Shown here: positions 7,884 to 16,317 of the stretch, in pieces | Position numbering within the stretch: the first letter of the stretch is position 1 | Layout of the letters: each line of letters begins with the position of its first letter | Source of the DNA: Streptomyces cellulosae | GTDB lineage: Bacteria; Actinomycetota; Actinomycetes; Streptomycetales; Streptomycetaceae | DNA length: 64,000 nt | Assembly: GCA_014655195.1 (NCBI GenBank) | Contig: BNBH01000020.1 | Coordinates: 62,001 to 126,000, forward strand | Direction: 5' to 3' | The notes under the pieces: model-generated | Databases searched by the model: none | What the model saw: the letters and a program-made list of their open reading frames with translations, nothing else | Told to the model about the DNA's origin: nothing | Translations under genes and position numbers: made by a program

Positions 7884-8375
7884 TCACCCCTGCGACACCA
7901 CCGCCGCGAACATCCCCGCCTCGTACGACCCGCCCTTCTGATGGGTGATGACCGCCAGCCGGTTGGCCGCGTTGATCATGCCGATGAGGCAGACCAGCGC
8001 GGCCGTCCGGTCGTCGTCGTAGTGCTTGCGCACCAGCGCCCAGGTCTCGTCGGACACGCCCTGGTGGGCGTCGGCGAGGCGGGTTCCCTCCTCGGCGAGC
8101 GCGAGGGCAGCCCGTTCCGCCTCCGTGAACACCGTGGTCTCGCGCCACACGGAGACCAGGTGCAGCCGGACGTCGCTCTCCCCGGCCGCGGCGGCCTCCT
8201 TGACGTGCATGTCGACGCAGTGACCGCAGCCGTTGATCTGGCTGGCCCGCAGCGACACCAGCTCCTGCACGGACTTCGGCAGCGGCGAGTCGTGCAGCAC
8301 CAGAGCCGCTCCGGCGAACCGCTTGGCGAAGCGGGAGGCGATCTCGTTCTCGAACAGGTTGAAACGGGCGTCCAT
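7884..8375 (-). CDS. Carboxymuconolactone decarboxylase family protein (AhpD-like)
   Basis: A 163-residue protein of the AhpD/CMD fold. The redox motif is intact: QINGCGHCVDMHVKEA at about residues 45-60, with the CxxC pair and following His. AhpD-like proteins act as small disulfide reductases or peroxidases. The ATG at 8375 follows GAGGA. This is the classic partner of an ECF41 sigma factor (the CMD member of the COE genes), and the sigma gene is divergent next door. An ECF41-like promoter (8417-8443) lies upstream, so it is probably the direct target of that sigma factor. Confidence 0.88.
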   Translation of the reverse strand: MDARFNLFENEIASRFAKRFAGAALVLHDSPLPKSVQELVSLRASQINGCGHCVDMHVKEAAAAGESDVRLHLVSVWRETTVFTEAERAALALAEEGTRLADAHQGVSDETWALVRKHYDDDRTAALVCLIGMINAANRLAVITHQKGGSYEAGMFAAVVSQG

Positions 8376-8416
8376 CGTGTGGTCCTCACTCGTGGTCGTG
8401 TACGGGACACCCACCA

Positions 8417-8443
8417 GATGCCGGGCGGCCGTACCGTGTGACG
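8417..8443 (-). promoter_or_regulatory. ECF41-type promoter for the AhpD-like gene
   Basis: Minus strand: CGTCACA (8443-8437), a 16-bp spacer, CATC (8420-8417). The known ECF41 consensus is TGTCACA with CGTC; this matches 6/7 and 3/4 with the same spacing as the second copy at 8478-8504. It is 41 bases upstream of the start codon. Confidence 0.6.
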
Positions 8444-8477
8444 GGCGGCCGGAGTGAGGTGGACCACACGCCGCCGC

Positions 8478-8504
8478 TGTCACAGAACGGGGCCGGCCGG
8501 CGTC
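8478..8504 (+). promoter_or_regulatory. ECF41-type promoter for the sigma factor gene
   Basis: TGTCACA at 8478-8484, a 16-bp spacer, CGTC at 8501-8504. This is an exact match to the ECF41 target promoter, which implies autoregulation. Transcription would begin near 8511, leaving a short 5' leader with a GGGAG site before GTG 8549. Confidence 0.72.
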
Positions 8505-8548
8505 CTGTGCGTATGACTGTGATCGGGAGCCGGGACCAGGGAGCGGAC

Positions 8549-9469
8549 GTGACCAGCGGCAGCGGCAGCGGCGGGGACAACGGCGGGGGAGCGGGGCCCG
8601 CGACCGAGGACTTCCTCGCCCACCGCAACCTGCTGTTCACCGTCGCCTACGAGATGCTCGGCTCGGCCGCCGACGCCGAGGACGTCCTCCAGGAGACCTG
8701 GCTGCGCTGGGCCGACGTCGACCTCGCCGAGGTGCGGGACCGGCGCGCGTACCTGGTGCGCATCACCACCCGCCAGGCCCTGACCAGGCTGCGCACACTC
8801 GGCCGCCGCAAGGAGTCCTACGTCGGCTCCTGGCTGCCCGAGCCGCTGCTCACCTCGCCCGACGTCGCCGAGGACGTCGAACTGGCCGACAGCGTCTCGA
8901 TGGCGATGATGCTGGTGATGGAGACCCTCGCGCCGACCGAGCGCGCGGTGTTCGTGCTGCGCGAGGTGTTCGACGTCGGCTACGACGAGATCGCGGAGGC
9001 CGTCGGCAAGTCCCCGTCCGCGGTGCGGCAGATCGCGCACCGGGCCCGCGCCCATGTGGCGGCCAGGCGCCCGCGCGGGGACGGTTCGCCGGCCCGCACC
9101 CGTGACGCCCTGGACGCGTTCCGGCGGGCCGTGGAGACAGGCGATCTGCAGGGGCTGCTGGACGTCCTCGCGCCGGACGTCGTCCTGCTGGGCGACGGCG
9201 GCGGGATCAAGCAGGCGGTGCTGCGGCCGGTCGTGGGCGCGGACAAGGTGGCCCGGCTGCTGCGGGGCGGGCTTTTGAAGGTCCCCGCCGAGGTGACGCT
9301 GCGGCCGGCCCTCGTCAACGGCGGTCCCGCGCTGGTCCTGCACCTCGACGGCGAACTCGACAGCGTGCTCGCGGTCCGTGTCGACGACGGCCTGGTCACC
9401 GGGCTGTACGCGGTGCGCAACCCGGAGAAGCTGTCGCACATGGACCGGGAGACGGTGCTGCGCCGGTGA
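8549..9469 (+). CDS. sigJ: ECF41-family RNA polymerase sigma factor (SigJ-like)
   Basis: A sigma-70 family factor of 306 residues. Region 2 is at about residues 20-85 (LLFTVAYEMLGSAADAEDVL, QETWLRW). Region 4 is at about 125-175 (LAPTERAVFVLREVFDVGYD, SPSAVRQIAHRARAHV). A fused SnoaL/NTF2-like C-terminal domain follows. The ECF41 hallmarks WLPEPL, LLGDGGGIKQ and a terminal NPEKL are present; the C-terminal domain modulates activity in place of an anti-sigma factor. GTG 8549 is chosen because GGGAG precedes it and the mapped-type promoter would initiate near 8511. An ATG at 8513 (leaderless) or a GTG at 8438 are alternatives. It is divergent from its CMD-type target. Confidence 0.88.
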   Translation: MTSGSGSGGDNGGGAGPATEDFLAHRNLLFTVAYEMLGSAADAEDVLQETWLRWADVDLAEVRDRRAYLVRITTRQALTRLRTLGRRKESYVGSWLPEPLLTSPDVAEDVELADSVSMAMMLVMETLAPTERAVFVLREVFDVGYDEIAEAVGKSPSAVRQIAHRARAHVAARRPRGDGSPARTRDALDAFRRAVETGDLQGLLDVLAPDVVLLGDGGGIKQAVLRPVVGADKVARLLRGGLLKVPAEVTLRPALVNGGPALVLHLDGELDSVLAVRVDDGLVTGLYAVRNPEKLSHMDRETVLRR

Positions 9470-9497
9470 GCACAGCCGCCTTAACGGACTGAGGCCG

Positions 9498-10067
9498 TCA
9501 GGCCTGCTCGCGTTCCGCCCTGCGGGCGGCCTTGCGCCGCAGCCGCAGCGGCAGCACGTACCAGCACAGCCCGAACCACAGCATGACCGCGCCCACCAGC
9601 ACCTCGGCGAGCACGCCCGGCACCACGAACCGCAGGATCAGCAGCAGCGTGCAGCCGATGGTGAGCGCCAGCAGCACCATCCCGCACACCATCAGACGTC
9701 CGGCCGCCTCCACCACCTCGTCCTTCATCCGCTGCCCGGACAGGAAGCGGTGGATGGACACGGGCGCGATCAGCGATCCGGTGGCGGCGGCGCCGAACAC
9801 CACGGTCATCACGTAGATGACCTTGTCCGGCGTCTCCAGCTCACGGAACAGCGGGGTGAACGCCACGCTCAGCAGAAAACCGAAGAGGATCTGGACACCT
9901 GTCTGCGTGACACGTGTCTCCTGGAGTATCTCGTTCCAGCGGCGGTTCACCCGCTCACGCGCCGGCTCCGGCGGCTCGGCGCCGTGCCGCGCGGCGCCGT
10001 CGTCGTGGTGTCCGCAGCAGGCGTGTCCGTTCTCCGTCCGCCCGGCCGGCTGCTCCGTCATCGTCAT
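9498..10067 (-). CDS. DUF6328 family membrane protein
   Basis: A 189-residue integral membrane protein. A His/Cys-containing hydrophilic N-terminus (HACCGHHDDG) precedes RWNEILQETRVTQTGVQILF, the conserved start of DUF6328. Four hydrophobic segments follow, about residues 58-72, 82-103, 122-145 and 148-172, and the tail is basic. The function of the family is unknown. The start has a strong GGGGAGGA site. It is convergent with the sigma gene, 28 bases away, with no clear terminator between them. Confidence 0.78.
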   Translation of the reverse strand: MTMTEQPAGRTENGHACCGHHDDGAARHGAEPPEPARERVNRRWNEILQETRVTQTGVQILFGFLLSVAFTPLFRELETPDKVIYVMTVVFGAAATGSLIAPVSIHRFLSGQRMKDEVVEAAGRLMVCGMVLLALTIGCTLLLILRFVVPGVLAEVLVGAVMLWFGLCWYVLPLRLRRKAARRAEREQA

Positions 10068-10180
10068 GGTGTCCTCCCCGGTTCCAGGCGGACCGTTTGC
10101 CCCGATCAGGGCCGGTCATGCCGGAGCCGGCACGGACGAGGGCGGACGAGGGCGAACCACGGGCCGCTCCGGGGCGCCCG

Positions 10181-12142
10181 TCACACGGCGACCGACGCGT
10201 GGTCGGCCGTCGGCGACACCTCCGCCAGGGTGCGCAGCAGCGCCCGGGCCACCGCGTCGTTCTGCCGGAAGCCCGGGGAGTCGGTGCGGGGCCGGGCGAA
10301 CGCGGCGACGGCGCGGCTGTTGGTGGGCGCGCCCAGCGCGATGCGCCGCGGGTGCGGCCCGCCCAGCGACGGGTCGACGAGCCGTCCGTCGGCGGGGGAC
10401 ACGGTGAGGAGTCCCGAGCGGTGGGTGAACGCGGGGTCCGTGACGACCTCCTCGGCGACCGCCCCGGAACGGTGCAGGTCGCGCAGCAAGGGGTCCTCGG
10501 TGCGGTCGAGGCTGGGATGCGGCAGGTACGCCTCGATCAGGGCGGTGGCGCGGGTGGTGTGGCCGGGGACGGTGGGGCTGGTCACGGTGAAGGTGCCGGT
10601 GGACTCGTCGGCGGCGATCCGTACGTCCGCGCCGAGGAAGCGGACCACGCCCGCCTCGGACAGCGCGAGCAGCTGACGCAGCCGGAAACCGGGCGGGCCC
10701 GAGGCGAGGAAGCTGAAGAACCCCTGCCACCATCCGTCGAGCTGCTCGGCCACGGACCGCGCGGTCAGCCGCCCCGACCCCACCAGGCGGGGCAGCTGCC
10801 CGTAGAGGGACAGCAGGGCGAGGAACGCCCCGAGGTCGGCGCTGAACCCGGGGTTCTCACGGCGGGCGACATCCTCGGTGACGTAGGTCCGCAGATGGTC
10901 CTGGAAGGCGTCCGGTGAGGCGAAGGCCAGTCCGTCCAGCGGCCGGTCCAGCGCCTCGAAGTCCAGCCGGTCCGCCGGGTCCGGCACCGCCGACGCGACC
11001 AGCTCCGTCATGTCCGGGTCGTACCAGCCCAGTCGGTCGTAGGCGGCGGCGAAGTCCTCCCAGGGGAGCGTCGTGCGGCCGGGGTGGGCGTGGAACAGCT
11101 CGTGGTAGTGGCCGTAGCCGATCTCCTTCGCCATCAGCGGCCACACGTCCCGCCGCAGGTCCAGCGGGCGGTTCTCGGCGAGCAGCGCGTCCACCGCGCC
11201 GGGGCCGAAGTAGCGGGGCAGCGCGGGGCGCGGTCCCTGGAGCCGGTAGCGGGTCTTGGAGTGGTACGGCACCCCGCGCCGCGACCCGACGTGCAGCACG
11301 GGCTCCCGGCCCGACGGCAGATAGTGGAGGGTGCCGTCGGGGCGGGTGCGGAACCGGCCGCCCCGTCCCTCCGTGAGGAGCGACATCAGGTCGACGAAGG
11401 CCAGCCCGAGGCCGCGCACGAGGACGTGCTCGCCGGGCCGCAGCCCGGACAGGTCGGCGTCGGCGGAGAACTCCGGCGGCAGATGGAAGCGGCCGTGCCG
11501 GCGGGCGAAGTCGGCGAACGCCCGGTGTTCAGCCGCCGGTTCGGCGCCGATGTGCCCCTGGGCGAGGACCACCAGATCGGCAGTGAGCGGGGTGTCCCGG
11601 CCGTCCAGGCGCACCTCCTGCGGGCCGTCGGGGGGACCGGTGACCGAGGTCGCCGTGGTGCGGTGCCACTCGACGGTGACCGACGCCGGCAGCTCGGTCA
11701 GCACCCGGCGGAACACCCAGTCCAGGTAGGCGCTCTGGGCACGGCGGGTCGGGAAGTCGGCGGGGTCCAGCGCGCGCAGCTCGGCGAGCACCTCCGGGTC
11801 GGCGGGCTCGGCGTACGGGGCGTGGCGCGGGCCCCGGCCGGAGAACTGGGCCGCCCACTCGGCCAGCGAAGGTCCCGGCCGCACCGGGCCCTCGATGGTG
11901 GACGACTCGTCGGTGAACATCGTGACGTCCTCCGCCATCGAGTTCATCCGCAGCAGCCCCGACTGCTCGTGCCGCCATATCCGCCCCGGTCCCGGCGGAT
12001 GCGGATCGATCAGCTGGATGTGCAACGCCCTTGTGCCGTCCCAGAGTTCGGGCGCGTTGGCGGCGATGCGCTCCAGCAGACCGGTGGCGCGCGGTCCCGC
12101 GCCGACGACGGCCAGCACCGCGGGCGCGGAAGGGCCGCTCAC
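10181..12142 (-). CDS. FAD/NAD(P)-binding protein (HpnW-like N-terminal domain)
   Basis: A 653-residue flavoprotein. Near the N-terminus AVVGAGPRATGLLERIAAN gives the Rossmann dinucleotide motif, followed by IQLIDPHPPGPGRIWRHEQ and a substrate loop (LLRMNSMAEDVTMF), as in the NAD_binding_9/HpnW-type oxidoreductases. A second nucleotide-binding element is at HVLVRGLGLAFVDLMSLL (about 243-260). The large size and layout suit an N-hydroxylase or amine/thiol oxidase-like enzyme, but the reaction is not known. Its ATG overlaps the permease stop (ATGA). It is therefore coupled to amino-acid-type ABC transport in the sulfur island and may process the imported compound. Confidence 0.75.
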   Translation of the reverse strand: MSGPSAPAVLAVVGAGPRATGLLERIAANAPELWDGTRALHIQLIDPHPPGPGRIWRHEQSGLLRMNSMAEDVTMFTDESSTIEGPVRPGPSLAEWAAQFSGRGPRHAPYAEPADPEVLAELRALDPADFPTRRAQSAYLDWVFRRVLTELPASVTVEWHRTTATSVTGPPDGPQEVRLDGRDTPLTADLVVLAQGHIGAEPAAEHRAFADFARRHGRFHLPPEFSADADLSGLRPGEHVLVRGLGLAFVDLMSLLTEGRGGRFRTRPDGTLHYLPSGREPVLHVGSRRGVPYHSKTRYRLQGPRPALPRYFGPGAVDALLAENRPLDLRRDVWPLMAKEIGYGHYHELFHAHPGRTTLPWEDFAAAYDRLGWYDPDMTELVASAVPDPADRLDFEALDRPLDGLAFASPDAFQDHLRTYVTEDVARRENPGFSADLGAFLALLSLYGQLPRLVGSGRLTARSVAEQLDGWWQGFFSFLASGPPGFRLRQLLALSEAGVVRFLGADVRIAADESTGTFTVTSPTVPGHTTRATALIEAYLPHPSLDRTEDPLLRDLHRSGAVAEEVVTDPAFTHRSGLLTVSPADGRLVDPSLGGPHPRRIALGAPTNSRAVAAFARPRTDSPGFRQNDAVARALLRTLAEVSPTADHASVAV

Positions 12143-13155
12143 CGGTCACCGCCGATCGCCGGACGGGCGTCGGCCGCGGTCGCCCTGCGCAGCCACAGCC
12201 GCAGCGCGGTCAGCTGGAAACGTAGCCGTTGCAGCGGAGTCGGCGGCAGCGAACGGGAGTTGCCGCGCGCGTAGTACCGCTCGACGTAGAACTGGGCGAT
12301 GTTCAGCGCCGTGGTGACAGCGATGTACCACAGGGTGGCGACCATCAGCAGCGGGATGATCTGGTACGTCTGGTTGTAGATCAGCTGCACCGAGTACAGC
12401 AGGTCGTGCACGGCCAGCACGCTGACGATGCTCGTGCCCTTCAGGGTGCCGATCAGCATGTTGCCCGCGGTGGGCACGATGGAGCGCATCGCCTGCGGCA
12501 CGACGATCCGGCGCAGCGTACGGCGCCGGCTCAGCCCGAGCGCCTGCGCCGCCTCGGTCTGTCCGGAGTCCACCGAGAGGATGCCGCCGCGCACCACCTC
12601 GGCCGCGTACGCGCTCTCGTGCAGGGTCAGCCCGATCACCGCGGTCAGCGTCGGCCCGAGCAGGTTGACCGTCTGCACGGTGACGAACTGCGGGCCGAAC
12701 GGGACGCCGAGGCCGAGCGTCGGGTACAGCGCGCCGATGTTGAACCAGAACAGCAGCTGCACCAGCAGCGGCGTGGACCGGAAGATCCAGATGTAGCCCC
12801 AGCTGAGCGTGCGCAGCACCGGGTTGCCGGACAGCCGCATGACCGCCAGCACGGTGCCGATCAGGAATCCCAGGACCATCACCACGGCGGTCAGCCACAG
12901 CGACAGCAGCAGTCCGTCCAGCACGGCGGAGGTGGTGAAGTACTGCCCCACCACGCTCCATTGGAAGGCGTCGTTGCGGACGACCGAGTTGAGGACCATC
13001 GCGAACAGCAGCAGGGCGAGGCCGGCGCTGATCCAGCGGCCGACGTTCCGGCGCGGCACGATCCGCGGCACGTCCGTGTCGGGGGCGGCGGTCTCCGGCT
13101 GTTTTCTCGGCGGGACCGCGGCAGGGGCCGGCGTGACGCCGGGAGGCATGACCAT
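12139..13155 (-). CDS. Polar amino acid-type ABC transporter permease
   Basis: A 338-residue inner-membrane permease of the His/Glu/Gln/cystine ABC family. It has a hydrophilic Pro-rich N-terminus of about 45 residues, then five or six hydrophobic helices. The EAA loop that docks the ATPase is AAQALGLSRRRTLRRIVVPQ. It is the same length as, and visibly similar to, the permease at 15301-16317 (shared RSTPLLVQLLFWFN / RSIPMIVQLVFWFN, AYAAEVVRGG / AYAAEIVRGG). No ATPase or binding protein is encoded with it, so it may share the ATPase of the divergent operon. The start at 13155 is set by GGAGAG upstream. Confidence 0.88.
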   Translation of the reverse strand: MVMPPGVTPAPAAVPPRKQPETAAPDTDVPRIVPRRNVGRWISAGLALLLFAMVLNSVVRNDAFQWSVVGQYFTTSAVLDGLLLSLWLTAVVMVLGFLIGTVLAVMRLSGNPVLRTLSWGYIWIFRSTPLLVQLLFWFNIGALYPTLGLGVPFGPQFVTVQTVNLLGPTLTAVIGLTLHESAYAAEVVRGGILSVDSGQTEAAQALGLSRRRTLRRIVVPQAMRSIVPTAGNMLIGTLKGTSIVSVLAVHDLLYSVQLIYNQTYQIIPLLMVATLWYIAVTTALNIAQFYVERYYARGNSRSLPPTPLQRLRFQLTALRLWLRRATAADARPAIGGDR

Positions 13156-13340
13156 CGAAGGACTCTCCGGGGGAGGGGCGCAGACGTGGATGACCGCCCG
13201 GCTGCAACCCGTGGCCCACGGCGCGGCAGTGGCTGCCCGCGCGGGCACGGTGCGCCGGGGTCCGGCGTCGTCACATGCGCCGCGTCCCTCAACGCGGCCG
13301 GAGCGGACACCCGTTCCCACGGGCGGCGCGTCCGTCGCCG

Positions 13341-13371
13341 ATCGTAAGCGCCTGTGGCCACGCCGTGTCAA
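13341..13371 (-). promoter_or_regulatory. Possible promoter of the permease-flavoprotein operon
   Basis: Minus strand: TTGACA (13371-13366), a 19-bp spacer, TACGAT (13346-13341), leaving a 5' leader of about 180 bases before the permease start. The spacer is longer than ideal. No leader peptide was found on this strand. Confidence 0.35.
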
Positions 13372-13443
13372 CAACGCGTCCCGAAGGCCGGTGGCCCGTG
13401 CGTCCCGAAGCGCCGGGCCGGCGTCCCGGCATCCGAGCGACGC

Positions 13444-13474
13444 TTGACGTGCGGCGCGATGTACTGCTCAATAT
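13444..13474 (+). promoter_or_regulatory. Putative promoter giving a leaderless mRNA for the leader peptide
   Basis: TTGACG (13444-13449), a 19-bp spacer, CAATAT (13469-13474). The -10 box ends 5 bases before the ATG at 13480, so transcription should begin at or next to the start codon. There is no ribosome-binding site upstream of that ATG, which fits leaderless translation. Confidence 0.5.
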
Positions 13475-13479
13475 GTCGC

Positions 13480-13557
13480 ATGAATGCCCAGCAGCGCTTG
13501 GTGACGCGCGACCACATCGACTTCGGTCGAGTGTGGTCCGCCGCGTGTTGCGCCTGA
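13480..13557 (+). CDS. Putative Cys-containing leader peptide (25 aa) before the ABC transporter operon
   Basis: A 25-codon reading frame ends in SAACCA. It carries the actinobacterial leader-peptide pattern LVT-R-x-H-x-D-F-x-RV-x-S-A followed by Cys residues near the stop. Two more peptides of the same pattern occur at 26113-26187 and 26307-26387. In mycobacteria, short Cys-rich upstream frames attenuate sulfur genes in response to cysteine. By analogy, ribosome stalling at the tandem Cys codons would control the acetyltransferase and ABC transporter genes downstream. The 238-base gap to the next gene holds only small hairpins and no clear gene. Confidence 0.72.
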   Translation: MNAQQRLVTRDHIDFGRVWSAACCA

Positions 13558-13794
13558 CTCGGCAGCGGGCCGTCCGACCGGCCCTTCCCTCCCTCGGTGA
13601 CCCCGTCGCGGGCCGAGCTCTTCTCCCACGCGCGCTGCCGCACCCCTGAATCTCCCGACGCCCGGCGTCGTCACGCATCCCTTCACCCGTCCGTCCGACG
13701 GTTCGTCATCTCCGGTCGCAGCCCACCCGTGGTCCAGCCATGCGTGCGTGCGCGGTCCGGGACGCCCCGAGAGGCCACGCCCGTTTTCACCCAA

Positions 13795-14340
13795 GTGACG
13801 CCTGAAGAAGTCGAGTTCACCTTCGTCGAAGTGCCGGTGTCCGACCCCCGGGTGCGCCCGCTGCTCCGGGAACTCGGCGACGAGTACTCCTCCCGCTACG
13901 GCCGCGACGCCCACGCCGAGCTGTCCCGCTACCCCGACGAGGAGTTCACCGCCCCGCACGGCGGCGTCCTGCTGCTGCTCCTGGAGCGGGGCGAGCCGGT
14001 CGCCGGCGGCGCCTTCCGCCGCTACGACGCGCACACCGCCGAGTTCAAGCGCATCTGGACGCACTCCGCGCACCGCCGGCGCGGCCTCGCCCGCCGCGTC
14101 GTCGGCGAGTTGGAGCGCGTCGCCCACGCCCGCGGCTACCGGCGCGTCCACCTCACCACCGGACCGCGCCAGCCCGAGGCCCGCGGCCTCTACCTGGCCA
14201 CCGGCTACACGCCCCTGTTCGACACGGACGCCGACCCGGAAACCATCGGCCCGCTGCCCTTCGAGAAACACCTCGCCCGCCCGGCCCGCCCCGAACGCGC
14301 CGCGACCCCGCCGCACACCCGAAAGGCCTCCCGCCCGTGA
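13795..14340 (+). CDS. GNAT family N-acetyltransferase
   Basis: A protein of about 181 residues with a GNAT core: the GGVLLLLLERGEPVAGGAFRR strands, FKRIWTHSAHRRRGLARRVV (the R-x-x-R-G-L-A acetyl-CoA loop) and the C-terminal ARGLYLATGYTPLF motif. The acceptor substrate is not evident. The start is uncertain because no good ribosome-binding site precedes GTG 13795, and an in-frame GTG at 13744 is possible. Its stop overlaps the GTG of the binding-protein gene (GTGA), so it belongs to the transporter operon. It may acetylate the imported amino-acid-like compound. Confidence 0.8.
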   Translation: MTPEEVEFTFVEVPVSDPRVRPLLRELGDEYSSRYGRDAHAELSRYPDEEFTAPHGGVLLLLLERGEPVAGGAFRRYDAHTAEFKRIWTHSAHRRRGLARRVVGELERVAHARGYRRVHLTTGPRQPEARGLYLATGYTPLFDTDADPETIGPLPFEKHLARPARPERAATPPHTRKASRP

Positions 14341-15281
14341 AGCTCAGAACCCGACTCCCCCGCGCCGCCGCACTCGCCCTGCTCCCGCTGCTGGCCCTCA
14401 CCGCCTGCGGCTCGGGCGACACCGACGGCACGGCCCCGGCGGGAGCCCAGGCCGCTCCGAAGGACGACCCCGTCGCCGACGTCCGCGAGGTCGACGCGAT
14501 CGCCGCCCTGCTGCCCGCCGACGTCCGCAAGGCCGGCACGCTCCGCGTCGGCAGCTCGGTCGGCTTCCCGCCCGGCGCCTACTACCCCAACGGCACCGAC
14601 AAGGACCCCGAGGGCCAGGACATCGACATCGCCGACGCCGTCGCCAAGGTGCTCGGCATCGAGCTCCAGCGGCAGGACGCCTCCTTCGAGACGATCCTGC
14701 CCGCCCTCGGCAGCGGCAAGTACGACGTCGGCACCGGCAACTTCGGCGTCACCGCGGAACGCCTCAAGACCATCGACTTCGTCACCTACATCAACGACGG
14801 CCAGGGCTTCGCCGTCCGCAAGGGCGACACCGAGCTCGGCAAGAAGAAGATCACCGACCTGGTCCAGCTGTGCGGCCTGACCATCGGCACCGGCGCCGGC
14901 ACCACCTTCGAGGCCACCCTCACCGCCGAGAAGGGCGTCTGCGCCAAGGCCGGCAAGAAGCCGTACGACGTGAAGGTCTACGCCGAGAACGGCGCCACCC
15001 TCACCGCGCTCCAGCAGGGCCGCATCGACGTCATCATGTCGACCATCAACGGCCTGCGCCACCAGGCCTCGCAGCCCGCCTCGCAGACCGAGTTCCTCGG
15101 CGAGTTCCACCGCCTCGACGTCGGCTTCGCCTTCAAGAAGGGCTCCCCGCTCACCAAGGCGTTCCAGGCCGCCGTCAACGAACTGATCAAGAACGGCACG
15201 TACACCCGGATCCTCGAGAAGTGGGGCACCACCGCCTCGGCGATCGACGCCTCCGAGATCAACCCGCGCGAACACCTCTGA
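14337..15281 (+). CDS. ABC transporter substrate-binding lipoprotein (polar amino acid type)
   Basis: A 314-residue family 3 extracellular solute-binding protein. The N-terminus is a lipoprotein signal with lipobox LTAC (Cys about residue 23), then a Gly/Ala-rich linker. The periplasmic-binding core starts at DVRKAGTLRVGSSVGFPPGA and contains the DIDIADAVAKVLGIEL helix and the hinge-region YAENGATLTALQQGRIDV. The start is GTG, overlapping the acetyltransferase stop. It is paired with the permease and ATPase downstream. Given the sulfur-gene setting, the ligand may be cystine or another organosulfur amino acid. Confidence 0.9.
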   Translation: MKLRTRLPRAAALALLPLLALTACGSGDTDGTAPAGAQAAPKDDPVADVREVDAIAALLPADVRKAGTLRVGSSVGFPPGAYYPNGTDKDPEGQDIDIADAVAKVLGIELQRQDASFETILPALGSGKYDVGTGNFGVTAERLKTIDFVTYINDGQGFAVRKGDTELGKKKITDLVQLCGLTIGTGAGTTFEATLTAEKGVCAKAGKKPYDVKVYAENGATLTALQQGRIDVIMSTINGLRHQASQPASQTEFLGEFHRLDVGFAFKKGSPLTKAFQAAVNELIKNGTYTRILEKWGTTASAIDASEINPREHL

Positions 15282-15300
15282 GCCGAGCAGGAACCACGCC

Positions 15301-16317
15301 ATGGCATCTACCACCGACACCGCGCCACCCGGCCCGGCCGCCCCCGGCGCCCCGGCCCCGCCCCTGCCGGACGACCCGGCGGGCCTGAAGGTCGTCCCCG
15401 CCCGCCACTACGCCCGCTGGGTCGCGGCCGTCGCCGTGGTCGTGCTGGTCGCCCAGTTCACCCACGGCCTGGCCACCAACCCCGTCTGGGAATGGGACGT
15501 CTTCCGGGACTACGTGCTGTCCGAGACGATCGTCCAGGCGGTGTGGGTGACGCTCCAGCTCACCGCCTACGCCACCGTCCTCGGCTTCCTGCTGGGCACC
15601 GTCCTCGCCTTCATGCGGCTGTCCCGGAGCCCCGTGCTGCAGACCGTCGCCTGGACCTACATCTGGATCTTCCGGTCCATCCCGATGATCGTGCAGCTGG
15701 TGTTCTGGTTCAACCTGAGCGCCCTCTACGACCGGCTCGGCTTCGGCATCCCCTTCGGCCCGGTGTTCTGGTCCGTCGACAGCAACAGCATCATCGGCAC
15801 CATCGGCGCCGCCGTCATCGGCCTGACCCTCCACCAGGCCGCCTACGCCGCCGAGATCGTGCGCGGCGGCGTCCTCGCCGTCGACGAGGGCCAGTTGGAG
15901 GCCGCCGCCGCGCTCGGCATCCCCCGGCTGCGGCAGATCCGGCGCATCGTCCTCCCGCAGGCCATGCGCGCCATCCTGCCCACCGCCGGCAACGAGATCA
16001 TCGGCCTGCTCAAGGGCACCTCGGTGGTCTACGTGATGTCCATCGGCGAGCTCTTCTACCAGGTGCAGGTCATCTACGGCCGCAACGGCCGGGTGATCCC
16101 CCTGCTGCTGGTCGCCACCGCCTGGTACGTCGTCCTGACCTCCCTGCTGTCGGTCGTCCAGTACTACGTGGAACGCCGCTACGCCCGCGGCGCCGACCGC
16201 ACCCCGCCGCCCACCCCGCTGCAGCGCGCCCGCCGCTTCGTCCGCACCCTGCGCACGGCCGCGGCGCAGCGCAACCGGCCCGTCGTACCGTTCAAGCCCC
16301 TGGGAGACATCCGATGA
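15301..16317 (+). CDS. Polar amino acid-type ABC transporter permease
   Basis: A 338-residue permease. The N-terminus is Pro-rich, followed by hydrophobic helices. The EAA motif is AAAALGIPRLRQIRRIVLPQ, and the WTYIWIFRSIPMIVQL segment is typical of the HisM/GlnP group. It lies 19 bases downstream of its binding protein, and its stop overlaps the ATPase start (ATGA). It is closely similar in size and sequence to the minus-strand permease at 12139-13155, pointing to duplication. Confidence 0.92.
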   Translation: MASTTDTAPPGPAAPGAPAPPLPDDPAGLKVVPARHYARWVAAVAVVVLVAQFTHGLATNPVWEWDVFRDYVLSETIVQAVWVTLQLTAYATVLGFLLGTVLAFMRLSRSPVLQTVAWTYIWIFRSIPMIVQLVFWFNLSALYDRLGFGIPFGPVFWSVDSNSIIGTIGAAVIGLTLHQAAYAAEIVRGGVLAVDEGQLEAAAALGIPRLRQIRRIVLPQAMRAILPTAGNEIIGLLKGTSVVYVMSIGELFYQVQVIYGRNGRVIPLLLVATAWYVVLTSLLSVVQYYVERRYARGADRTPPPTPLQRARRFVRTLRTAAAQRNRPVVPFKPLGDIR

